Shown here piece after piece: positions 1 through 9,565 of a stretch of 64,000 nt of DNA. Position 1 is the stretch's first letter. Each line of letters opens with the position of its first letter. The DNA comes from Roseinatronobacter bogoriensis DSM 18756 (GTDB lineage: Bacteria; Pseudomonadota; Alphaproteobacteria; Rhodobacterales; Rhodobacteraceae). Under the pieces are notes generated by a model. That model saw only the letters and a list, made by a program, of their open reading frames with translations, did not search any database and was not told where the DNA came from. The stretch covers positions 262,435 through 326,434 of the forward strand of contig NZ_SORN01000001.1 in NCBI RefSeq assembly GCF_004366635.1, read 5' to 3'. The position numbers and the translations under genes are program-made.

Positions 1-847
1 ACAACTCATAGACATAATGCTCGGGCTTCTTGCCGCCCAGAATTTCGCAGATACGGTCATAAATCGCGGTATTGGTCGAGTGATCCTTGCCATACATCTC
101 GAAATCGACATCCAGCGCGGCCCAGCGGGCGCCGAAATCGGGCTTCCATTGCAGTTTCACATTGCCACCCGTGACCGACAGCGTCCATTCGCGTCCGTCC
201 TCATCATCAAACGTGATGGTGCCATTCTTGCCGTCCACATGCTTCATCGGCACGTAAAGGACGCGACCCGTTTCGGGGTGAATGGGCAGGAAGATGGAAT
301 AGGTCTGCTGGCGTTCCTCGCGCAGGCTTTTCAGCATGACGGCCATCACATCATCATAGCGTTCGGCAGCGCGCAAAAGCACGTCATCAAACTGGCCGGA
401 TTTGTAGAATTCAGTCGCGCTGATGAATTCATACTCGAACCCGAACGTGTCCAGAAACCGGCGCAGCATGGCGTTGTTATGGTCGCCGAAGCTGGCATGT
501 GTGCCAAACGGATCGGGCACCGATGTCAACGGCTTTTGCAGATGTTCGCGCAGTGCAACCGGGTCGGGCACATTGTCGGGAACCTTGCGCATTCCGTCCA
601 GATCATCCGAGAAACAGATCAGGCGGGTGGGAATATCGCTGATTTCGGCAAAGGCGCGGCGGATCATGGTGGTGCGCGCTACCTCCCCAAAGGTGCCGAT
701 ATGGGGCAGGCCGGACGGACCATAGCCCGTTTCAAACAGGACATATCCCTTTTCGGGGGCCTTGCCCTTGTAACGCGCAACCAGTTTTCTGGCCTCTTCA
801 AAGGGCCAGGCTTTGGAATTCTGTGCTGCGTCGCGCATTTGGGACAT
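1..847 (-). CDS. lysK: Lysyl-tRNA synthetase, class I (partial, C-terminus beyond left edge)
   Basis: Charges tRNA-Lys with lysine in the cytoplasm. The reverse strand from the ATG at 847 reads without a stop to the edge of the window, giving the first 282 residues. The class I signature HIGT lies in LPHIGTFGEV about residue 50, followed by the class I LysRS-like stretches CFSDDLDG and YGKDHSTN. This is the archaeal-type class I enzyme, which is established as the usual LysRS of many alphaproteobacteria, rather than the class II enzyme of E. coli. The KMSKS region must lie outside the window. It is transcribed divergently from the TerB-like gene, with about 100 bp between them that must hold both promoters. 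Confidence 0.93.
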   Translation of the reverse strand, partial: MSQMRDAAQNSKAWPFEEARKLVARYKGKAPEKGYVLFETGYGPSGLPHIGTFGEVARTTMIRRAFAEISDIPTRLICFSDDLDGMRKVPDNVPDPVALREHLQKPLTSVPDPFGTHASFGDHNNAMLRRFLDTFGFEYEFISATEFYKSGQFDDVLLRAAERYDDVMAVMLKSLREERQQTYSIFLPIHPETGRVLYVPMKHVDGKNGTITFDDEDGREWTLSVTGGNVKLQWKPDFGARWAALDVDFEMYGKDHSTNTAIYDRICEILGGKKPEHYVYEL

Positions 848-951
848 GGCGTGGTCACTTCTCTGTGGGGGGTAAATATCGACCCCGCTTCCTATTGCCC
901 CAACGCCCCCGCGTCAATAATCTATGTCGCATTACACTCAAAGGACAGAAC

Positions 952-1374
952 ATGGCCCCGCACCCGCAGCCGCTTTCCCCGCAAGATAGCCTTGTTGCCG
1001 TGATGATCGCGGTTTCGGCGGCTGATCTGCATTTTCACACGGCCGAACTTGTCGCCATTCAGGCGCTGGTCAATCATCTGCCGATCTTTGCCGAATATGA
1101 CGCGGATCGCATCAAGACAGTGGCGCAGACCGTGTTCGACCTGTTTGAAGAGGATGACGGGCTAGATGCGCTGTTCGGTTTGATCCGTGAAAGCCTGCCT
1201 GAAAAGCTGTTTGAAACCGCCTATGCGCTGGCCTGCGATGTGGCGGCCGCTGATGGGAAGCTGGCGCAACAGGAATTGCGACTGCTGGAGGAAATCCGTT
1301 TCGAATTGCGGATTGACCGGCTGCACGCGGCTGCTATCGAACGTGGCGCGCGCGCAAGGCATATGAAACCCTGA
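952..1374 (+). CDS. TerB-family tellurite-resistance-like protein
   Basis: A 140-residue cytoplasmic protein resembling the TerB domain family: an all-helical protein with an acidic segment (FDLFEEDDGLD) and a repeated A-x-x-x-A-A-A-D-G motif near residue 105 (CDVAAADGKL). TerB domains are known from tellurite and stress modules and from membrane-associated sensory complexes; the solitary alphaproteobacterial version has no defined role. The start at 952 is chosen because an AAAGGACAG ribosome site lies at 940-948; the open frame extends upstream to 823 but that part overlaps the lysK promoter region. No other ter gene is nearby, so a role in tellurite resistance is not supported. Confidence 0.75.
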   Translation: MAPHPQPLSPQDSLVAVMIAVSAADLHFHTAELVAIQALVNHLPIFAEYDADRIKTVAQTVFDLFEEDDGLDALFGLIRESLPEKLFETAYALACDVAAADGKLAQQELRLLEEIRFELRIDRLHAAAIERGARARHMKP

Positions 1375-1448
1375 GCTTTTGGGGAAGTTGTGCCTTGCCA
1401 GCCCGGCCTTGACGCGCGATAGCAGGAAAAAGGCAACAAGGTCTTATC

Positions 1449-2534
1449 ATGGCGATGTCGTCTGATCTGCAATGGCGCTACTGGGCTGTGGCTGCGCTGG
1501 GCTTCGCTGCGGTGCTCTGGGTGCTGGGCGATGTACTTTTGCCTTTTGTGACAGGGGCCGCGATTGCCTATTTCCTTAATCCGCTGGTCACGAAACTGAC
1601 CCTTGCAGGGTTGCCGCGTGCGCTGTCGGTGACTGTGCTGATGCTGGCGATGATAGGTATCGTCATTCTGGCGGGGTTGCTGGTTATTCCTTCGGTCATT
1701 GCACAGGCTGTGCAATTCACGCAAACCGCGCCTGACCTGCTGGAACGGCTTCAGCAATTCGTGACGGCACGTTTTCCCAACATGCAGGGCGTGGAAGAGG
1801 CGCTGCAAAACTCGCTGGTTGCGATGGGCGAGACGATACGGGAACGCGGTGCCGCGCTGGCGCAGGGGGTGTGGCGCTCTGTTTCGGGTGTGGTCAGCGT
1901 GTTGATCTTTATGGTGATTACTCCGGTTGTTGCATTCTACCTGTTGCTGGACTGGCCGCGCGTGGTCAAAGGTGCAGATGACCTTTTGCCGCGCCAGCAT
2001 GCCCCTGTGATCCGGGATCTGGCGGGCCAGATTGACCGCTCTATCGCCGGGTTCGTGCGGGGGCAGGTGACAGTCTGCCTTATCCTTGCGGCCTATTACG
2101 CGACCGCGCTGGGGCTGGTGGGGCTGCAATTCGGGTTGGCCATCGGTGTTGTCGCGGGGTTGATTTCGTTTGTGCCCTATATCGGGGCCATCATCGGCGG
2201 CGTGCTGGCCATCGGCGTTGCGCTGTGGCAGTTCTGGGGTGCGCCGGGCAGTATCGGGGCGGTGGTTGTCATCTTTGCAATCGGCCAGATACTGGAGGGC
2301 AATATTCTTGTGCCGCGCATCGTGGGCAATTCGGTGCGGCTGCATCCGGTCTGGCTGTTATTCGCAATCTCTGCCTTTGGAATGCTGTTCGGCTTTACGG
2401 GCATGTTGATCGCGGTCCCGCTGGCTGCGTCTGTCGGGGTGTTGGTGCGGTTTGGCTTGTCGCAATACCTTGCCAGCAGCTTGTATCAGGCGCCGGGGCC
2501 AGCACAGCCCCTAAATGAGGATGACCGCCTCTGA
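1449..2534 (+). CDS. AI-2E family transporter (PerM/YdiK-like inner membrane protein)
   Basis: A 361-residue polytopic inner-membrane protein with hydrophobic segments near both ends and a soluble stretch around residues 95-150, the usual layout of the AI-2E/PerM family (about 350 residues). The conserved C-terminal half includes the glycine-rich FVPYIGAIIGG and the G-x-I-L-E-G-N segment followed by PRIVG. The family has been linked to export of the signal AI-2 in E. coli (TqsA) and to sodium/proton antiport in other members, so substrate cannot be assigned. Its TGA overlaps the ATG of hda by one base, so the two are translationally coupled. Confidence 0.88.
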   Translation: MAMSSDLQWRYWAVAALGFAAVLWVLGDVLLPFVTGAAIAYFLNPLVTKLTLAGLPRALSVTVLMLAMIGIVILAGLLVIPSVIAQAVQFTQTAPDLLERLQQFVTARFPNMQGVEEALQNSLVAMGETIRERGAALAQGVWRSVSGVVSVLIFMVITPVVAFYLLLDWPRVVKGADDLLPRQHAPVIRDLAGQIDRSIAGFVRGQVTVCLILAAYYATALGLVGLQFGLAIGVVAGLISFVPYIGAIIGGVLAIGVALWQFWGAPGSIGAVVVIFAIGQILEGNILVPRIVGNSVRLHPVWLLFAISAFGMLFGFTGMLIAVPLAASVGVLVRFGLSQYLASSLYQAPGPAQPLNEDDRL

Positions 2535-3220
2535 TGCCGCGTCCGACCCAGATACATATGCCGCTGGACCTGCCTGCGCGCCATTCGCGCGACAGTTTCG
2601 TGCCGGCCCCCTGCAATGCCCATGCGTTGGCGATGCTGGGTCAGCCTGAATGGCCCGCGGGCAAGTTGGTTCTGTGCGGGCCGGAGGGGGCGGGCAAGAC
2701 GCATCTGCTGCATATCTGGGCCGATGAGGCGGGCGCGCAGCTTCTGAGCGGCGATGACCTTGTGCAGGCAGATCTGGCGGTGCTGGCACAGGCCGGGGCA
2801 GTTGCCATAGACGATGCCGCCAGCGTTGCACGCACGCCTGAAGCGCAGACAGCCCTGTTTCATCTGCATAACATGCTGGCCGAACGCAAAGGGCGGTTGC
2901 TGCTGGCGGCGCGCGCACCTGTGCGGGATTGGGGTATCCGCCTGCCGGACCTTGCCTCTCGACTGCAAGCTTGCGCGCATGTCAGCCTTGCGCCCCCTGA
3001 TGACACCTTGCTTGCCGCTGTGTTGACCAAGCTGTTTGCTGATCGTCAGGTGCGTATTCCCGACAACCTGATCCCGTTTCTTCTACCCCGGATGGAGCGT
3101 TCGCTGGCAGGCGCGCAGGCGATTGTTGCGCTTCTGGATGCCGAGGCGCTGGCGCGCAAAAAGCCGATCTCGCGCGCGTTGGCAGCTGATGTCATGCAAT
3201 CGTCATTTGATCTCGATTAA
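2534..3220 (+). CDS. hda: DnaA-homologous regulator Hda/HdaA
   Basis: A 228-residue AAA+ protein related to the ATPase domain of DnaA without the DNA-binding domain. In alphaproteobacteria HdaA with the sliding clamp stimulates ATP hydrolysis by DnaA and so restrains re-initiation of replication. Walker A is GPEGAGKT at 49-56 and a Walker B-like AIDDA sits near 91-95. The N-terminus QIHMPLDLP is a good candidate for the clamp-binding motif found at the N-terminus of Hda proteins. It starts at the ATG overlapping the stop of the AI-2E permease, a pairing common in Rhodobacteraceae, upstream of ppk1. Confidence 0.88.
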   Translation: MPRPTQIHMPLDLPARHSRDSFVPAPCNAHALAMLGQPEWPAGKLVLCGPEGAGKTHLLHIWADEAGAQLLSGDDLVQADLAVLAQAGAVAIDDAASVARTPEAQTALFHLHNMLAERKGRLLLAARAPVRDWGIRLPDLASRLQACAHVSLAPPDDTLLAAVLTKLFADRQVRIPDNLIPFLLPRMERSLAGAQAIVALLDAEALARKKPISRALAADVMQSSFDLD

Positions 3221-3302
3221 ATGATCAGCGGGATTTCCGGCTTGTGTCGTATCTGGCGCGCTCTTAAGCTGAAATCATCCCTTTTTGATTTCGGAGGTTG
3301 CC

Positions 3303-4247
3303 TTGCCGCGCTGGATTTCTGCTTTTGTCTGTCTTGTCCTGCCGGTGTTTGCCGTGTCGGCCTCTGCCTCGGAAACGCGTGTTGTTTCAGGGCAGGTCAC
3401 TGTTCTGGAACGCATGGCCCTGCCCGATGATACTGTGTTGCTGGTTGATCTTGTCGATGCGATGGACACGGCCATTGCCGCGTCGCGCGAGGTGACAGAG
3501 GGCCGCCAAAGCCCGTTCAGCTTTGCCCTTGAGGCCCCGGTCGATACTGATCTGGTTCTGCGTGTGGGCTTGCGCGGCCCGGAGGATGTGATCTGGCTAA
3601 GCGAGCCCGTTGCGATAGAGGCGGGCGCGGACCCGGCTGATCTGGGGGCACTGCGTGCCATGCGTATCCCGCCGATGGGATTTGCCGGATTGCTGTATTG
3701 CGGCAACCAGTTGGTCGAGATTGGCTTCATGCCGGAATCTGTGCGTATCCGGCTGAACGAGCAGATCATTACCTTGCTGCCACAGGTCGCGGCCTCTGGC
3801 GCGTTATTCGCCGATGCGGATAACCCGGCGACCACGATCCACATGAGGGACGCATCTGCGGTGCTGCGGATCGACGGGTCCGAATTGTCAGAATGCCGCC
3901 TGATCCGGCCAGAGCAGGACATCACCCAAGGTGTCTGGAGCATCAGTGCGATAGAGGACCGCCCCACGCTATTTCCTTCGCGGACAGAGTTGGTTTTCTA
4001 CCCTGATGGACGGATGAGCGCATCGGTCGGCTGCAACCGGCTGATTGGCGGGTACCGGCGGCATGGCGGGATCTTGTCTTTCGGGCGTCTTGCCAGCACG
4101 CGGCTTGCCTGCCCTGAAGGGCTGGGCGAACAAGAACAGCACTTCAATACCGTCTTGCCCCGCGTTGACCAGTTCTTTCTTGATGCCGAAGCGGGACGAC
4201 TGACCTTGTATGCGGCCGGCACCCCTGTCTTGCGGGCGCGCCGATAA
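3303..4247 (+). CDS. Secreted YbaY-like / META-domain protein
   Basis: A 314-residue exported protein of unknown function. It begins with a signal peptide (cleavage probably after SASAS, about residue 22), followed by a segment like the YbaY lipoprotein family (about 25-115), a middle MliC-like segment with paired cysteines, and a C-terminal META (HslJ-like) domain from about 205 containing CNRLIGGY and the ACPEG cysteine. META domains are linked to heat-shock and motility proteins of the outer envelope. The start is the TTG at 3303, five bases after GGAGG at 3293-3297; the upstream TTG at 3285 has no such site. A second META protein occurs at 23256-24314. Confidence 0.72.
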   Translation: MPRWISAFVCLVLPVFAVSASASETRVVSGQVTVLERMALPDDTVLLVDLVDAMDTAIAASREVTEGRQSPFSFALEAPVDTDLVLRVGLRGPEDVIWLSEPVAIEAGADPADLGALRAMRIPPMGFAGLLYCGNQLVEIGFMPESVRIRLNEQIITLLPQVAASGALFADADNPATTIHMRDASAVLRIDGSELSECRLIRPEQDITQGVWSISAIEDRPTLFPSRTELVFYPDGRMSASVGCNRLIGGYRRHGGILSFGRLASTRLACPEGLGEQEQHFNTVLPRVDQFFLDAEAGRLTLYAAGTPVLRARR

Positions 4248-4286
4248 CATGCCCAACGCGAACCGCTTAATCCATTTGCCCCGGTG

Positions 4287-6539
4287 ATGAAAACAGCCAT
4301 GTCCGACAAGCGCAATATCCTAATATCTGAGACGTTTCAGGCGACAGAACCCGATCAGGCTCTGCATGGGGCTTCTGCGGATTTTCTGAATTCGCCTTTT
4401 GCAGAACCGCTGGAGTTGCAAGATTTCGACCCGCGCAGCCCCGAGCGTTTTTTCAACCGCGAATTGTCATGGTTGGCGTTTAACTGGCGCGTGCTGGAAG
4501 AGGCGATGAACCCGCGTGTGCCGCTGCTGGAACGGGTGCGTTTCCTGTCAATTTCCGCCACCAATCTGGACGAATTCTACACTGTGCGCGTGGCTGGTCT
4601 GCGCGAATTGGCGCGTGCGGGCAACAGCTCGCCCTCTGATGACGGGCGCAGCCCCGCAGAACAGCTTGTGTTGATACATGAAGATGCGCGGCGGTTGATG
4701 GAGTACCAGCAGGAAATCTGGTCGGTTCTGCGTCCGATGCTGGCAGAGGCGGGTATTGTCATTCTGACCCATCGCGATCTGACGGAAACTGACCGCGAGT
4801 TTCTGAACGCCTATTTCCTGAACAATGTGTTCCCGGTGCTCTCGCCACTTGCGATTGACCCTGCGCATCCTTTCCCTTTCATTCCCAATGCCGGGTTTTC
4901 GCTGGCGCTGGAATTGCAGGACAAGCGCGGGCGCAAGCTGGATGCGCTGGTTCCGATCCCCAGCCAGATTGACCGCTTTGTGCGTGTTAGTTCAAATCCG
5001 ATCCGGCTGCTGCCGATGGAAGAGCTTATTCTGGCCGAGATGGGTAGCCTGTTTCCCGGCTACACCCTTCTGGGGTCATGCGCGTTTTCGGTGCTGCGCG
5101 ACAGTGATCTGGAGGTTGAGGAAGAAGCCGAAGACCTTGTGCGCGAATTCGAGGTGGCGCTGAAGCGGCGGCGTCGCGGTGAAGTGGTGCGCATGAAAAT
5201 CTCGGTCGGTGCGCCGCCGGACCTGCGCGATGTGGTGATGGAAGAACTGCGCGTCCCCGAAGCCGATGTGATCGAGGTTGACGGGATCATGGGGATTTCG
5301 ACCTTGAAAGAACTGGTGTTGGATGAACGTGCCGATCTGCTTTGGCCCAGTTTTACCCCGCGCGTGCCTGAACGCGTGCAGGACCACCATGGCGATATGT
5401 TCGCCGCGATCCGCCAGAAGGACATGTTGCTGCACCACCCGTATGAGACATTCGACATGGTGGTGCGGTTTCTGGAACAGGCCGCGCGCGACCCCGATGT
5501 GCTGGCCATCCGCCAGACACTGTATCGCACCTCGCGCGACAGCCCCATTGTGGCCGCGCTCTGCGAGGCGGCAGAGGCGGGCAAATCCGTCACCGCGCTG
5601 GTCGAGTTGAAGGCCCGCTTTGACGAGGCCGCGAATATTCGCCAGTCCCGCAGGCTGGAGCGCGCGGGCGCGCATGTCGTCTATGGGTTCGTGAACTACA
5701 AGACCCACGCCAAGATCAGCACGGTCGTCAGGCGCGAAGGCGATCGGCTGGTGACCTATACCCATTGGGGCACAGGCAATTATCACCCCATCACGGCGCG
5801 CATCTATACGGATCTTTCGCTTTTCACCTGCGATGCCGCGCTTGGGCGCGATGCAACGCGGGTGTTCAATTACCTGTCGGGTTATGCAGAACCGGCCACC
5901 CTTGAAAATCTGGCTATTTCACCACTGACGCTGAAGCCGTCGCTTTTGCAGATGATCGAGGCCGAGGCCGAGGCCGCGCGCAACGGTCGGCCTGCGGAAA
6001 TCTGGGCCAAGATGAATTCGATCATCGACCCCGATGTGATTGACGCGCTTTACGCCGCATCTCAGGCCGGGGTGAAGATCAGCCTTGTGGTGCGTGGCAT
6101 TTGCGGCATTCGCCCCGGAATCAAGGGCTTGTCCGAGAATATCCGCATCAAATCTGTCGTGGGCCGGTTTCTGGAACATTCGCGTATTGTGTGTTTCGGC
6201 AATGGCGCATCGCTGCCCTCGGATCAGGCGCGGGTGTTCATGTCTTCTGCTGACTGGATGGGGCGCAATCTGGTGCGACGCGTGGAAACGCTGGTCGAGA
6301 TTTTGAACCCGACCGTCAAGGCGCAGATCGTGGGGCAGATCATGGCGGCCAATCTGGCGGATGAGGCGCAAAGCTGGATTATCCAGCCCGACGGCCCGGC
6401 CCTGCGCACGCTGCCTGCCGAAGGCGAGGAGCGGCGTTTGTTCAACTGCCACCGCTTCTTCATGGAAAACCCGTCCTTGTCGGGTCGCGGATCAGCGGGG
6501 GCGCATGATGTGCCGGAATTGACCCATACGCATGATTGA
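4287..6539 (+). CDS. ppk1: Polyphosphate kinase 1
   Basis: Reversibly polymerises the gamma-phosphate of ATP into inorganic polyphosphate. The 750-residue protein has the full PPK1 domain order: N-terminal domain (FFNRELSWLAFNWRVLEE), head domain, and two phospholipase-D-like C-terminal domains. The catalytic histidine that becomes phosphorylated is in THAKIS at about residue 474, and the second conserved histidine is in FLEHSR. Start choice is uncertain between GTG 4284, ATG 4287 and ATG 4299; none has a strong ribosome site. Gene order hda - META protein - ppk1, close to the arrangement in related genomes where hda and ppk are neighbours; no ppx follows here, since the next gene is convergent. 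Confidence 0.93.
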   Translation: MKTAMSDKRNILISETFQATEPDQALHGASADFLNSPFAEPLELQDFDPRSPERFFNRELSWLAFNWRVLEEAMNPRVPLLERVRFLSISATNLDEFYTVRVAGLRELARAGNSSPSDDGRSPAEQLVLIHEDARRLMEYQQEIWSVLRPMLAEAGIVILTHRDLTETDREFLNAYFLNNVFPVLSPLAIDPAHPFPFIPNAGFSLALELQDKRGRKLDALVPIPSQIDRFVRVSSNPIRLLPMEELILAEMGSLFPGYTLLGSCAFSVLRDSDLEVEEEAEDLVREFEVALKRRRRGEVVRMKISVGAPPDLRDVVMEELRVPEADVIEVDGIMGISTLKELVLDERADLLWPSFTPRVPERVQDHHGDMFAAIRQKDMLLHHPYETFDMVVRFLEQAARDPDVLAIRQTLYRTSRDSPIVAALCEAAEAGKSVTALVELKARFDEAANIRQSRRLERAGAHVVYGFVNYKTHAKISTVVRREGDRLVTYTHWGTGNYHPITARIYTDLSLFTCDAALGRDATRVFNYLSGYAEPATLENLAISPLTLKPSLLQMIEAEAEAARNGRPAEIWAKMNSIIDPDVIDALYAASQAGVKISLVVRGICGIRPGIKGLSENIRIKSVVGRFLEHSRIVCFGNGASLPSDQARVFMSSADWMGRNLVRRVETLVEILNPTVKAQIVGQIMAANLADEAQSWIIQPDGPALRTLPAEGEERRLFNCHRFFMENPSLSGRGSAGAHDVPELTHTHD

Positions 6540-6579
6540 CCGTGCCGCGCTGGCTGGGCGCACAGCGCGAAAGGCAAGC

Positions 6580-7641
6580 TTACGCCACGCTGGAATGGAG
6601 ATCTGCGCGACAGATCATGCCGAACAGGTCGCGTGGGTCATCCGGGTCGGCGATCATATCGAGGTCTTGGAAGAATTGCGCTCCCTGTAGGCGCTGGTGG
6701 ATATGGCGCAGGGCGCTGAAATCCTCGATCGCGAAACCGACACTATCAAATAGCGTGACTTGCGCCGCATCTGTGCGGCCTTGCGTCTGGCCTGTGATGA
6801 CCTGCCATAATTCGGTGACCGGGTGATCTGGCGCAAGCTGCTGAATCTCGCCTTCGATCCGGGTCTGGGGCGGGTATTCGACAAAGATGCCCGCGCGCAA
6901 CAGAATGTCGCGGTGCAACTCTGTCTTGCCGGGGCAGTCGCCACCGACGGCGTTTATATGCACGCCGCCGCCGACCATGTTGTCGGTCAGGATCGTGGCA
7001 TATTGCTTGTCGGCGGTGCAGGTGGTGATGATCTGCGCGCCGAGGATCGCATCCTCGGCGGTCGTGCAAGACACGATGCGCAGGCCCCGCCCGGCCAGAT
7101 TGGCCGCACATTTTCGCGTTGCGGCCGGGTCGGTATCGTAAAGCCGCACCTCTTCAATGCCGCAGACGGCCTTCATGGCCAGTGCCTGAAATTCGGCCTG
7201 CGCGCCATTGCCGATCATGGCCATCACGCGCGCATCGCGCGGGGCCAGCCATTTTGCCGCCATGGCGCTGGTTGCAGCCGTGCGCAGGGCGGTCAATATT
7301 GTCATCTCTGACAGCAGCACCGGATAGCCCGTTGCGACATCGGCCAGCACGCCAAAGGCGGTAACTGTTTGCAACCCTTGCCGCGTGTTCGACGGGTGGC
7401 CGTTGACATATTTGAACCCGTATTGCTGCCCGTCCGAGGTTGGCATCAATTCAATCACGCCAATATCGGAATGGCTGGCCACGCGCGGCGTTTTGTCAAA
7501 ATCGGGCCAGCGGCGAAAATCGGCCTCAATGGCGTCGGCCAGTTCAAGCATCATGCGTTCAATGCCGACATGCAGCACAAGGCGCATCATGTGGTCGACA
7601 CTGACAAAGGGGACAAGCGCGTGGCGAGAGGGCAGGGACAT
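6580..7641 (-). CDS. ocd: Ornithine cyclodeaminase
   Basis: Converts L-ornithine to L-proline and ammonia with bound NAD. The 353-residue protein has the ornithine cyclodeaminase/mu-crystallin fold: the nucleotide-binding motif MIGNGAQAEFQ near residue 143, the LTALRTAATSA segment, and the conserved C-terminal DSVGFAIEDFSAL. Length is typical. It starts 11 bases after the arginase stop, with GAAGGA ahead of the ATG, so the two form an operon that turns arginine through ornithine into proline. The divergent Lrp-type regulator is the likely controller. It ends convergently with ppk1. Confidence 0.93.
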   Translation of the reverse strand: MSLPSRHALVPFVSVDHMMRLVLHVGIERMMLELADAIEADFRRWPDFDKTPRVASHSDIGVIELMPTSDGQQYGFKYVNGHPSNTRQGLQTVTAFGVLADVATGYPVLLSEMTILTALRTAATSAMAAKWLAPRDARVMAMIGNGAQAEFQALAMKAVCGIEEVRLYDTDPAATRKCAANLAGRGLRIVSCTTAEDAILGAQIITTCTADKQYATILTDNMVGGGVHINAVGGDCPGKTELHRDILLRAGIFVEYPPQTRIEGEIQQLAPDHPVTELWQVITGQTQGRTDAAQVTLFDSVGFAIEDFSALRHIHQRLQGAQFFQDLDMIADPDDPRDLFGMICRADLHSSVA

Positions 7642-7652
7642 GACAGGTTCCT

Positions 7653-8582
7653 TCAGGTGAAACTACGGGTGGGACGGTCAAAGACCTTGCGGCCCATCAG
7701 ACTGCCCAGCAGATCAATCATAAGCCGCGCGGTGCGGCTGCGTTCATCCAGTGCCGGATTCAGTTCGACCAGATCAAGCGAGGTCATCAGCCCGGTTTCA
7801 TGGATCATCTCGCAGACCAGATGCGCCTCGCGGACGGTTGCGCCGCCGGGAACTGTGGTGCCGACGGCAGGGGCGATTGTGGGGTCCAGAAAATCTACAT
7901 CCAGACTGACATGCAACATACCGTTTGCTACGCGCACCCGGTCCAGAAATGCGCGCAGGGGGGCGGCAATACCCTGTTCATCCAGCGCGCGCATATCGGT
8001 TATGGCGATGTCATATTCTGCCAGTGCAAGGCGTTCTGCCGGGTCGACACTGCGAATGCCGAAAAGGCAGATGCGTTCGGGCGGTATGGGCGCGGGAAAT
8101 GGGGGGAAGGGGGCAAACCCGTCACGCCCGGCCGCATAGGCAACCGGGGTGCCATGCAGATTGCCGGATTGGGTGCTTTCCGGGGTGTGAAAATCGCTAT
8201 GCGCGTCCAGCCACAACAGAAACAGGGGCCGACCGAGTGCCGCAGCATGGGCGGCAGCACCCGCGACCGACCCCAACGCAAGTGCATGATCACCGCCCAG
8301 TATGATGGGCAGCCGTCCGCGACCGAGTTCTGCCTCGACCTTTTCGCGGATCAATGCAGTCCAGCCAAGGGTTGCGGGCAGTTGATCAAGCGCGGGATTG
8401 CGCGGCGCGCAAGCGGGCAGGGTTTCGGGCAAGGCCAGATCGCCGCGCTCCTGTGCCGGGTGGCCAAGGTCCGACAGCATCTGGTGCAGGCCCGCGACAC
8501 GGTATGCCGCAGGCCCCATCAGGCAGCCGGGCTGTCGCTGGCCGCTATCTACCGGGGCACCGATTATCGTGGGCGGATTCAT
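7653..8582 (-). CDS. rocF: Arginase
   Basis: Hydrolyses L-arginine to L-ornithine and urea using a binuclear manganese centre. Metal-binding motifs of the ureohydrolase family are all visible: GGDHAL, DAHSD and SLDVDFLDP, plus the C-terminal DLVELNPALD. The protein is 309 residues, the usual arginase length. The start is placed at the third possible ATG (8582), six bases after AGGAG; the ATG at 8588 overlaps that site and the one at 8606 lies upstream of it. First gene of a two-gene operon with ornithine cyclodeaminase, divergent from an Lrp regulator. Confidence 0.95.
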   Translation of the reverse strand: MNPPTIIGAPVDSGQRQPGCLMGPAAYRVAGLHQMLSDLGHPAQERGDLALPETLPACAPRNPALDQLPATLGWTALIREKVEAELGRGRLPIILGGDHALALGSVAGAAAHAAALGRPLFLLWLDAHSDFHTPESTQSGNLHGTPVAYAAGRDGFAPFPPFPAPIPPERICLFGIRSVDPAERLALAEYDIAITDMRALDEQGIAAPLRAFLDRVRVANGMLHVSLDVDFLDPTIAPAVGTTVPGGATVREAHLVCEMIHETGLMTSLDLVELNPALDERSRTARLMIDLLGSLMGRKVFDRPTRSFT

Positions 8583-8693
8583 CTTCATCTCCTGCAATTC
8601 AGGCAATGTGACGCCCGAAAAGCGAAGCTTTCAACTGGACATTATGACATTCAGGTCGCTAATCTGCCCATAGTGCTAACTTGGTTTGCCAAT

Positions 8694-9125
8694 ATGGACA
8701 TTATCGACCAACGTTTGATTGCAGAATTGCGGCGCGATGGCCGCGCCTCCGTCATGGCGCTGGCGGATCGACTTGGGGTCAGCCGTGCCACCGTGCGCGC
8801 GCGGCTTGCGCGCTTGCAGCAAGAGGGCGAAATTCTGGGATTTACCGCCATCACGCGGGGCGACGTGGCCGATGCACCCGTGCGCGGATTGATGATGATC
8901 GGGATTGAGGGGCGCGGCGCCGAACGGATCATGGCGCGCCTGTCGGGTCTGGCGCAGGTTACGGCAGTGCATTCCACCAATGGCCGCTGGGACCTGATTG
9001 TCGAAATCTCTGCCCAGTCTTTGGCGGAACTGGACAAGGTGCTTAGCCAGATCCGCGCGCTTGACGGGGTTATGGCATCTGAGACAAATCTGCTGCTTTC
9101 CTCGCGCCGAGCCAGATCACGATAA
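8694..9125 (+). CDS. Lrp/AsnC family transcriptional regulator
   Basis: A 143-residue regulator with an N-terminal winged helix-turn-helix (LADRLGVSRATVRARLARLQ, residues about 23-42) and a C-terminal RAM/AsnC ligand-binding domain (STNGRWDLIVEI). Proteins of this family bind amino acids and act as octameric local regulators. Divergent position next to arginase and ornithine cyclodeaminase suggests it senses arginine or ornithine and controls that operon; this is inference. The frame is open far upstream (to 7800) but that part is antisense to rocF, so the ATG at 8694 is used. Confidence 0.9.
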   Translation: MDIIDQRLIAELRRDGRASVMALADRLGVSRATVRARLARLQQEGEILGFTAITRGDVADAPVRGLMMIGIEGRGAERIMARLSGLAQVTAVHSTNGRWDLIVEISAQSLAELDKVLSQIRALDGVMASETNLLLSSRRARSR

Positions 9126-9565
9126 CACTGCAAATCCTGCCCGGTTTTTGCGGATTGCGAAGATTTTTGGACAGGCTTTTTTCAAGTTTTCAAGGGGTGT
9201 CTGGCCAGTGGTGCAGGCCAAGGGGTGATCTGCCTTGACGGCTGTCACGCTCAGGTATCAGCAACGCCGCTTCACGCATGGGTTCACCGTTCCTGCATCG
9301 GAGGGGCGCGTGTCTGTGGCAGTTTTTGTTGCATATTATCAATAGTTTGAGTCGATAATCCTTTTCGTGGAGCAGCTCGGTTTTCTTGATCTGAACAGAT
9401 GTCGCTAGCAACGCGGCATTCCTATCGACCATGTCCCCCTCCCATCGTTCGGCCCCACTGGTTCGGGCCAAGGCAAACGCATCTTCCCAACCCGCAGAAA
9501 TCCGGGTGGCGGGAACATTACGTGAAGAACTTGGTTAAGTGGCCGATTTGGGGAGGAGAAACTCA
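9126..9565. other. Intergenic region upstream of HAF autotransporter
   Basis: About 440 bp between the Lrp gene and the short leader ORF. No convincing protein is seen on either strand; the sequence has a lower GC stretch around 9320-9375 that may hold the autotransporter promoter. No tRNA-like or terminator-like fold was recognised. Confidence 0.4.

Noticed and set aside
1221..2345. 374-codon open frame on the minus strand
   Set aside because: Antisense to the AI-2E permease and TerB-like genes; composition (Gln/His/Arg-rich) is typical of a shadow frame.
7800..8693. Upstream extension of the Lrp gene
   Set aside because: Open frame is antisense to arginase; the Lrp fold starts at the ATG at 8694.
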